A stretch of 64,000 bases of DNA from Posidonia oceanica (Eukaryota; Streptophyta; Magnoliopsida; Alismatales; Posidoniaceae): NCBI GenBank assembly GCA_037176725.1, contig JAZBRS010000044.1, forward strand, positions 9,858,001-9,922,000. The letters run 5' to 3'. The position numbers and the translations under genes were made by a program. Shown here one piece after another: positions 57,043 through 64,000 of this stretch (the first letter of the stretch is position 1; each line of letters starts with the position of its first letter). The notes under the pieces are model-generated. The model was not told the origin of the DNA and searched no databases. It saw nothing but the letters and a program-made list of their open reading frames with translations.

Positions 57043-58557
57043 TTCACTTATGCCAATCGGTGGAGAGATATGGCTGCAAGATCAGGCCTAGAAATCCCAG
57101 AAAGACAAATGGTCCAAAAGCTGATAGCAAACACCATAGGACCATTGAAGAAAGGACTTGCCAATGCCTACTGTCCATCCATTTCAGCATTATATGAGGT
57201 GGCAGCATCTGTTTGGGAGAATATCTATGAATTTGAAGAGCCACAACTGATTGAAGATGATATTGAAGATGACATCGATCAAACCATGGTTAATCAAATT
57301 CAAGGAATGTGCATCAACTATTATGGCGATGAAATGCAACAATGGAGGCAACCACAACCCATTCCATGTTTGTGGCAAGCTCCAGCCCAGCCAGTACTGC
57401 ACCACGTGCCACAACCAGCACTGTACCAAGTGCCACAGCCAGCACTGCACCAAGTGCCACAGCCAACGCTGCAACAAGAGCTGGTAACTGTACAGGTGCT
57501 AAGAGTACAGCAAGCTCAACCAACATGGAGGCATCAACCTCTGACATGCTCAAGCAGGCTAATAAAATATACGAAGGAGGTCAAGACACCACTCATGCAA
57601 GGCAGTCAAAATATGTGGGGCATTTTCAAGAAAGAGCAAGAACCATTGCCAATGCGCGACCCTGAGCCAGAGCCAATGCCAGAGCCAGCACCCGAGCTAG
57701 AGCAAGAATCATTGCCAATGACCGATCCTGAGCCAGAGCTAATGCCAGAGCCAGCACCCGACCTAGAGCAAGAATCATTGCCAATGCCCGATCCTGAGCC
57801 AGAGCCAATGCCAGAGCCAGCACTCGAGCTAGAGCAAGAACCATTGCCAATGCCCGACCCTGAGCCAGAGCTAATGCTAGAGCCAGCACCCGAGCTAGAG
57901 CAAGAATCATTGCCAATGCCCGATCCTGAGTCAGAGCCAATGCCAAAGCCAGCACCCGAGCTAGAGCAAGAACCATTGCCATTGCCCGACACTGAGCCAG
58001 AGCCAGCACTCGAGCTAGAGCAAGAACCCTTGCCAATGCCCGACCCTGAGCCAGAGCCAATGCCAGAGCCAGCACCCGAGCTAGAGCAAGAACCATTACC
58101 AATGCCCGATCCTGAGCTAGAGCCAATGCCAGAGCCAGCACCCGTACTAGAGCCCGTGCCCATGCCAGAGCTAGTACCCGCGCCAGAGCCAATGCGAGAG
58201 ATGATGTCAGTGCTACCAAAGGCATCCAACCCAGATGTTGTGACGACAGAGCTAGGGGCAGAGAATGAGCTTACTGTGCTTTCCTACATCAAGGAACTGC
58301 TGCTTCATCCATCTAGGCCTCCTGACATATCAATTTGTGGAAAGTGTATCCCTACCATGAAATGGTGCCCATGTAAGCACATGCTAAAGAAGCAGATTCC
58401 ATGCATCAACAGGGTCAACTTTGCTCGCAAGCCAAAAATCAAAAGGATGCCCCAACTAATGTGGCTTGCGACGCAAGGGGCAGAGCACCATGCTCATCCA
58501 TCAGGCTACCCTCCTCTCTCAGGACGAGGCACGGATTTCGTGTTTGACACTGGTTAG
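57043..58557 (+). pseudogene. Gag of element D, C-terminal part with 22-residue repeats
   Basis: An open frame of 495 codons continues the gag frame. After the last part of the gag core ([16 protein letters not shown]) comes a HQVPQPAL repeat (57400-57480). Then about eight copies of a 22-residue Pro/Glu-rich unit ([20 protein letters not shown]) run over 57640-58170, one copy shortened by four residues. The last 110 codons contain a Cys/His cluster C-x2-C-x6-C-x-C-x-H-x7-C (from 58336) and a basic stretch. I do not recognise this tail. The repeat region is acidic and presumably disordered. Confidence 0.72.
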
Positions 58558-58735
58558 GGAGCCGAAAGCGAGAGGCCTCTACTAATGGAGGCTACACTAG
58601 GGGCATCCCCCTAGTTATTGTGAATAAACTTCATCTTTATTTTCCTGTTTTTCTTTTATCTTGTTCAAGCATGAAAAATACATAAAAAAAACACATCCCT
58701 TCACATAATAAAAGTGTAATTTAATGAGAAGGAAT

Positions 58736-58895
58736 TTCCTTCCACGCAAGCATGGGAAGCTGAGACCAAATTGGGGAGGAGCATACTTGGTGGTTGAGGC
58801 ATATCCAGGCAATGCCTATTTGTTTGGCCAGAAAGGATGGCACTAGGCTTGAATATCCCTAAAATGTGTTGCACCTCAAACGGTACTACCCTTGA
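58736..58895 (+). pseudogene. Integrase C-terminal scrap of element D
   Basis: Residues HGKLRPNWGGAYLVVEAY and, after a frameshift and stops, LHLKRYYP ending at TGA 58893. They align with GKFRPNWRGPFVVK and CYLKKYYQ of the A integrase. Only the last roughly 55 residues remain, so protease, RT, RNase H and most of integrase were deleted between 58557 and 58736. Confidence 0.75.
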
Positions 58896-61218
58896 CATGC
58901 ACACAGAGCCACTAGATTGCCCGCGCTTGAGGACCTACTGTTTCCAAAGCCTAAGAGTCATACCTTAACCTTACCTCACAAACACTTTGTAGAAGAGGGA
59001 AGGGAAATGATCTAAAACTAAGATAGAGGCAGATCATAAGAAGCCCCCTCCCAGTTCATGAACAACAAGTTCACACACATCCCTTGAGTCAGACACGTTA
59101 CCCTAGTACAAATCGGGTAAGCGTCTAAGGCCAAAACTTAGAAGCGCAGAAAAGAGGGGAGTGCACCAAAAGAGTGTCTTGGTCTGTTAAGGAACAAGTA
59201 TCCATTGGCCGAGCACCCAAACGGGGTGAGACTACTTGCCAAAATACCAAAAAAAAAAAGGGGGGGAGAAAAGAAGGTAGCAAAGAAGCTGTCCATGTGC
59301 AAGAAAAGAAAGAGAATGGAAAAGAAGGCAGCAAAGAAGTTGTTCAAGAGTCAAAACTGAAAAGCTGGGGAAATACTAGGCGCAATAGGAATCAACCTTG
59401 AATTGGGAGGGGTATAGGCTTCAAATCTTTAGCCAAAATCTTAGGATAGGACATTGACCTTCCTTCCACCCACATCCTGCACTATACACATTAGAGGCAA
59501 GGGGCAGAAGCCTAGGTCTAGGGGCAGTTAGGTGCCAGAGCAAGCCTGAAGCATCCATGGCTCCAAGATGCACAAGGGATTCGATTATCAAGGTTTTCCG
59601 ACCATGAGGTCTCCTGTTTCCCAACTCCTTGGAAGATTCTTCGTCTCCCATAAAATCAAAATTCCAAAAAAATGATAAAATCAAAAATCCAAAAGAATGA
59701 TAAAACCAAAAATCCAAAAAAATGATAAAATCAAAATTCCAAAAAGTTGATAAAGTCAAAAATCCAAAAAATGATAAATCCAAAAAAAATGATAAAATCC
59801 AAAAAATGATAAAATCAAAAATCCAAAAATAGTGAGTAGGGTAAAATCTACCCAACCAACATCACCTCATGAAACTGATAACAAGTAAGGTCGATGATGC
59901 AAAAATCTAGGAAATTTTACGACTCTGCGTCGTACTTGACCCCTCCTATTCAGGACGGTCATTTGGTATTCGCCTACGAGCCAAGGTTGGGATCTCGAGA
60001 AGAGATAGCCCCCCGTCTGGCATGCCATCTTTAGACAACAAAGTTGAAGCCAAAGCTCGTTATCCAAAAACCTAATTTTCGTTTGTTTATTTCATGTTAA
60101 TTATTTCTTTATGCTTACTTTGGACTAGGGGTGATAATAACCCTAGATGGAATAACAAGTTTGCCAAGATTGTGCAGAAAAATCTTTCCAACATTGGACG
60201 TAGAAACTGCAGCAGATAACGTTATCCATGCCATATCAGGCGTATAATGTTTTAAAGCAAAAAGAACCCCGGAGCATAACTAGGTCACCAAAGCAAAGCA
60301 ACCTGGAGCATAACTGGGTCACCAAAGCAAAGCAACCCGGAGCACTATCGGGTAAACAAAGCAAAGCCAATGGTATTAGTGGACCCATCGTTCACTAACT
60401 CTTGAGTCAGAAGATGATGGTCTCTGTCAAGAATGTAGGCGACATTCGATGAAAGGACACTTGATTGTGACAAATAGAGCCAACGCGGCTAGCAGAGAAG
60501 AGGTCAACCCCCTTTGCACAACACCTGGGAACATCATGGACCTCTCGCTCACCAACCCCTGTATCATAAGACGACGGTCCCCGTAGAGTGTAGGCTACAC
60601 TTGATGAAAGGGCACCTGATTATGACAAATTGCATTCACGCATGTGTTAGTCCGCCTTAGGTGGTGAGAAAAATTCCTGAGCCAACCCGGTATACAAATT
60701 GAAGCTGGTAGTGATGGAGGAACCTCATTATCTAGGATCATGCATTGCATATCATGATCATCTCCTTTGCAATCCCGCCAGCACGCATCCATGCATAATG
60801 CATTGCACTGCATTCGCATTGAGTGGTCGTCAAAATCATTAGCTATCCATCCTTTTAGTTTGACCTCACGGGCAATCCCCGTAGCAGTGTCTTTAGTTTG
60901 ACCTCACGGGCAACCCCCGTGGCAGTGTCTTTAGTTTGACCCCCGCGGGCAATCCCCATGGCAAGTCTTTTAGTTTGACCCCTCCGTGCAATCCCCGTGG
61001 CAAGTCTTTTAGTTCGACCCCCGCAGGCAATCCCCGCGGCATGTCGTTAGTTTGTTCCGCTTGGGCAATCTCCTTGGCCGTGTTTCTTTAGCTGACCCTT
61101 ATTGTGTCTCATCCAAGTCAGGTGGCAGCAGGCATTGGATTTCATTTAGGATCTCCAGGTAACGCCACACGGGGGCATCATCTCACCTTGTAGATAGCTT
61201 CGTGCCGAAGCCATCTTC
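58896..61218 (+). other. Element D 3' untranslated region
   Basis: Non-coding. Contents: an AAAAATGATAAAATC-type A-rich array (59640-59835), three 34-35 bp units GGAGCATAACTGGGTCACC (60265-60365), a diverged duplication of about 165 bp (60380-60640), and the GGGCAATCCCCG array (60855-61085). No gene is seen. Confidence 0.65.
60855..61085 (+). repeat. GGGCAATCCC hairpin array of element D
   Basis: Six degenerate units of about 38-41 bp: TTTAGTTTGACC followed by CACGGGCAATCCCCGTG-type stem-loops. One unit reads CCGCAGGCAATCCCCGCGG, keeping complementarity with different bases. Confidence 0.75.
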
Positions 61219-61232
61219 AAGGAGGGGCAATC
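61219..61232 (+). promoter_or_regulatory. Polypurine tract of element D
   Basis: AAGGAGGGGCAATC directly before the 3' LTR. Confidence 0.8.
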
Positions 61233-62461
61233 TGTAGATACCCCATTTTGGCACTCCCTTCATGGTAGTGTAGTCTGTTGCATTAGGCCACCTCTAGAAG
61301 TTCTTTGCCCAGCTCAAGTACTCTCATCTAACTTATTGACACTTGTCCTTGTGATTGAGAGGCCAAATTTGGCAAGTTTGCAACCTGGGTGTGTTATATG
61401 CTGGAAATCCAGCGTATAATGTTAGACTTTGAGAATCCAACGTATAACACCTCTAAATTGTGTTCCACAACTTTCATTATTTGGCGAAATACAAAATCCG
61501 TGTTTTGCCTTCTTTAGACTCTATTGACCAGTCAATGCAATTAACACCAGTTTAATGACACTTAATCAAGTTTTAATTGGGGAATATTCCTTTATCCTAG
61601 CAGTTATGCCTCGGAGGTCGTTATACACTGGGATTCCAGTATATAACGTTATACGCTGGAATCCTAGTGTATAACGACCTCCGAGGCATAACTGCTAGGA
61701 TAACGTATACCGTTATACGCTGGATTTCCAGCGTATAACACTTCTGAAATAGGAAATTTTGCTGACTTGGCCTTTGTGTCTATATTTGTTCCTCCTCTGC
61801 TTCTATAAAAGCAGGGTTACTCCCACAGGGTCAGGGGACGGTTTTTGGAGGGTGGAACACAATTTTAGAGGGAAATTTATGAGAGAGAAGTTGTGGAAAT
61901 CAAGTGAGTTGAGAAAGAGTTTCGAGAGAGCTTGAGTCCCCTTCCAACTTCAACCATGCCAACGGCGTATTGCATTCTATTACATACCATCCATATCAAA
62001 AGGGGGTTTTCTTTTTTAATAGTTTGCATATCATATTTCCTTTCACATATTGTTGTAACTAGTCATATTCATACATAGTTGCAACTGGGGGGCAAAAACC
62101 CCTCGGGTAAGTCTTTTCCTCTTTTCTTATTTCATGTCACTTTTTTTATTTGCTTTGAATCGTATACTACACTTTGTTAATCCGCATCTTTAAATCTGTT
62201 TTACAAGGAAGAAGAAGAAGAAGAAACTCACCAAGCACAGGCACCCTTGGGCAACGCTGGCGTTGTCCCAAGGTAGCTGAACTCGCAACTCATATCACAT
62301 CTCCCAAGGCGTCTCGAGGGCCAGCGAAAGCGAACCGAGAGTGGCGATCACACCAATTCCATCACCTGTGGAGTAATGGAGTTGGATACAAAAAGGGGAC
62401 CCTGAGAAAGAGCAAATAGAACCAAAACAAGCCTCTTCTCCTCCAAAACCCCATATCCACA
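61233..62461 (+). repeat. Element D 3' LTR (1229 bp)
   Basis: Pairs with 53374-54539. It is longer mainly because of an inverted duplication at 61593-61702. TATA box at 61804-61810. The donor corresponding to 54184/54185 has CTCGG|GTAAGT. It ends CCATATCCACA. Confidence 0.9.
61593..61702. repeat. 54-bp palindromic duplication in the D 3' LTR
   Basis: Left arm 61593-61646 and right arm 61649-61702 are inverted copies with three mismatches and a 2-base centre. The left arm corresponds to the single copy in the 5' LTR (about 53737-53790); the right arm is extra. Both arms contain the GTTATACGCTGG-type stem. Confidence 0.85.
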
Positions 62462-64000
62462 CCATCCACTCCGCCACCCGTACACCATTTACTAGCCATC
62501 CCCTCACCACTCCCGGTCATCCACTACCTGCCAAGGCTGAGTTACTACCTTGCCAAGCCATCCTCTCCTCCCCAGCATGACCTCCGCTCACCTCCGCGGT
62601 CACTGACTTCGGCCGCCTTCTCCTGCCACCACCAAGACTTTCTCGCCCTTCTGACAAGCCCCACGCCTCCATCTGGCATGCCTCGTGGCCCTTCCACACT
62701 CACCAGCCTCTACCACACCTGCCAGCCCCCTCTGCCACCCTTGCAAATCCTAGTGGAGGAACCCAACGCACCCATGAGCAAAACCAGGACTTTGCCATGA
62801 ATTTCAGACGGCCTCACTTGTGCTACCAGCAATTCGCCACCCCCACGAGCTCCAGCGATCTCCCAGCATCATCTCCGAGCCCTCAGTGATCCCCTCCAAC
62901 CACTCCTTGAGCTCTGCAAGCTCGCCGGAGATCCACTAGCCTTCCTCCTCGGCAACGCTGACGAGGAGCGCAAACAGCCACGTTCAACTGCAACCAGGTA
63001 GGCACTCGACACCTTTAGCTAGCCCATGCACGCACGAGCATGCTAGGATAGAGCACGCACTTGCACGGACCCTTGGTTGGCCAGAATGGCCTCGACCACT
63101 GGCCGCGAGGAGGAGGAGGTGGGTGGAGCGTTCCACCCACCCATTTTCGACGCCGAGCATACCACCATGCTCGTCACCATCCTCTCTTGCTCCCTAGCAA
63201 GTCACATGTGGATTTTTGGCCTCCTTGGCCACTAATCTTGGCCGGGGAGCTTCCCCGACTTGTTGGACGCGCATCCTGGTGTGTCCAACGTTGGACGCTC
63301 CCTTGGGTAGCGTCCAACACCACTGCATGCTAGCCTAGGTCTTTTCCTATTTTGCTGCGATCTAAATGCTTGCTTCTGCCATGCATGCTTCTTTACATAC
63401 TCACCTGTGCCATGCAATGTTTCATACCATGTTTTGATCCCGTTTTGGATCAATATTGCATGCTTCATGTTAATCTGCTGTCTGTCTACGTTGGACGCTG
63501 GAACATCCAACGTCCAACGTTGGACGCTGGTGCATCTAGCGTCCTACTTCCCTGCTTGCTTACATCTGCTGCCATGCTTGCATATTGCTTATTTTTTAGT
63601 TTTATCCATGATCTATGCATGCCTAGTGATGTTTGGTCTCTACGGCACCTATGTTTTAGCTTGCTAGTCTCCTCTTTAATCGCATGTTTATATATGTGGG
63701 ATTTTTATCCCTTTATTTCTCTGCACCTCTTTCTTACTTGCTTCTTGTGGATTACATACTTGGCTTGTGTGGTTTGTCATGATCTGGCATATTCTCTGTT
63801 GTTTGCATGCATGATTAAGTGGGGTTTTGAGCTCAGCTCCCCCTTGCAGGTGGGTTTGTATCCTTCATGTGTTGGACGTTGGAACATTCAGCGTCCTACG
63901 TTGGACGCTGATGTTACCAACGTCTTACGTTTCTGCTTAGTAACTTCCATTTAAATGCTTGCATGATGCTCTGATCTTGTTATGTTCATTTGATCCATGC
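62462..64000 (+). mobile_element. C-plus 5' LTR, continuing to the window end
   Basis: Matches the C-minus LTR on the minus strand (about 50640 down to 49613, then 4198 to about 3487). A GC-rich block (62462-63320) is followed by T-rich sequence with GTTGGACGC hairpins at 63260-63320, 63487-63545 and 63870-63930. The LTR end is beyond the window. Short frames are LTR sequence without protein motifs. Confidence 0.8.
62998..63849 (+). other. Candidate leader intron in the C-plus LTR
   Basis: Donor ACCAG|GTAGGC and acceptor CTCCCCCTTGCAG|GTG, 852 bp. The C-minus LTR keeps both sites (donor ACTAG|GTAAGC at 50137, acceptor at 3634, minus strand). Confidence 0.4.

Larger units (their letters stand above)
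53374..62461 (+). mobile_element. Element D: gag-containing, pol-deleted LTR retrotransposon
   Basis: LTRs 53374-54539 and 61233-62461, a leader, gag with a long repeat-rich extension (56155-58557), a scrap of integrase C-terminus (58736-58895), a 3' region of small arrays and a polypurine tract. Total 9088 bp. No RT is present. Flanking pentamers TCGTC (53369-53373) and CCATC (62462-62466) differ by two transitions. It sits in the C-plus LTR. The family differs from A and B: short TATA-containing LTRs and a different Gag. Confidence 0.88.

Noticed and set aside
57251..57487. A CxxC/CHSQHC zinc-finger-like frame in D
   Set aside because: It is the second frame of the HQVPQPAL repeat; the gag frame is open across the whole region.
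57606..58229. Gly/Ser-rich and Ala/Leu-rich minus-strand frames
   Set aside because: Shadows of the 66-bp coding repeat on the other strand.

Overview
This window is plant heterochromatin made almost entirely of nested LTR retrotransposons. I see no host protein-coding gene, tRNA or rRNA. An angiosperm nuclear genome is indicated by Tat/Ogre-type Ty3/gypsy polyproteins (gag-protease-RT-RNaseH-second RNaseH-integrase), by an ORF resembling the plant-only DUF7745/plant mobile domain families, and by degenerate plant-type TTTAGGG repeats inside LTRs. The species cannot be told from the sequence.

Layers, oldest to youngest, with junctions read directly from the sequence. (E) A 2.0 kb island of an old plus-strand Tat-like element, 51029-53066, holds a broken DUF7745-like ORF and a tandem array. 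(C) Two elements of one LTR family inserted into E in opposite directions. C-minus has its 5' LTR starting at 51028 and running left (51028-49613, then 4198-3290). C-plus has its 5' LTR starting at 53067 and running right (53067-53373, then 62462-64000). (B) A minus-strand, gag-only Tat element of about 17.9 kb sits in the C-minus LTR (4199-49612). (D) A plus-strand 9.1 kb gag-containing, pol-deleted element sits in the C-plus LTR (53374-62461). (A') The 3' part of an A-type LTR (1-3289) also ends inside the C-minus LTR. (A) A plus-strand giant element of 27.5 kb, 12740-40278, is inserted into B. It has 5.8 kb LTRs, a perfect 5-bp CATGC target duplication, a decayed but full-order gag-pol and an uninterrupted 400-codon DUF7745-like ORF downstream of integrase.

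Element A carries every coding domain expected of an autonomous Tat/Ogre element, but about 17 in-frame stops, at least two frameshifts and a changed protease active site make this copy dead. B and D keep gag and the cis signals (LTR, primer-binding site, polypurine tract) but lack pol, so they could only have moved using proteins from elsewhere.

The most unusual signal is structural. The tandem arrays upstream of the 3' LTRs in A, B, D and E are built of short stem-loop units. Between units, and between elements, the stem sequence changes while the two arms stay complementary. A second hairpin module, GTT-NN-ACGC with its matching arm, recurs in the LTRs of C and in the LTRs and leader of D, with the NN pair co-varying. 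A third, a 12-bp perfect stem, is shared by A, B and E. The LTRs of A, C and D also carry consensus splice donors and acceptors.
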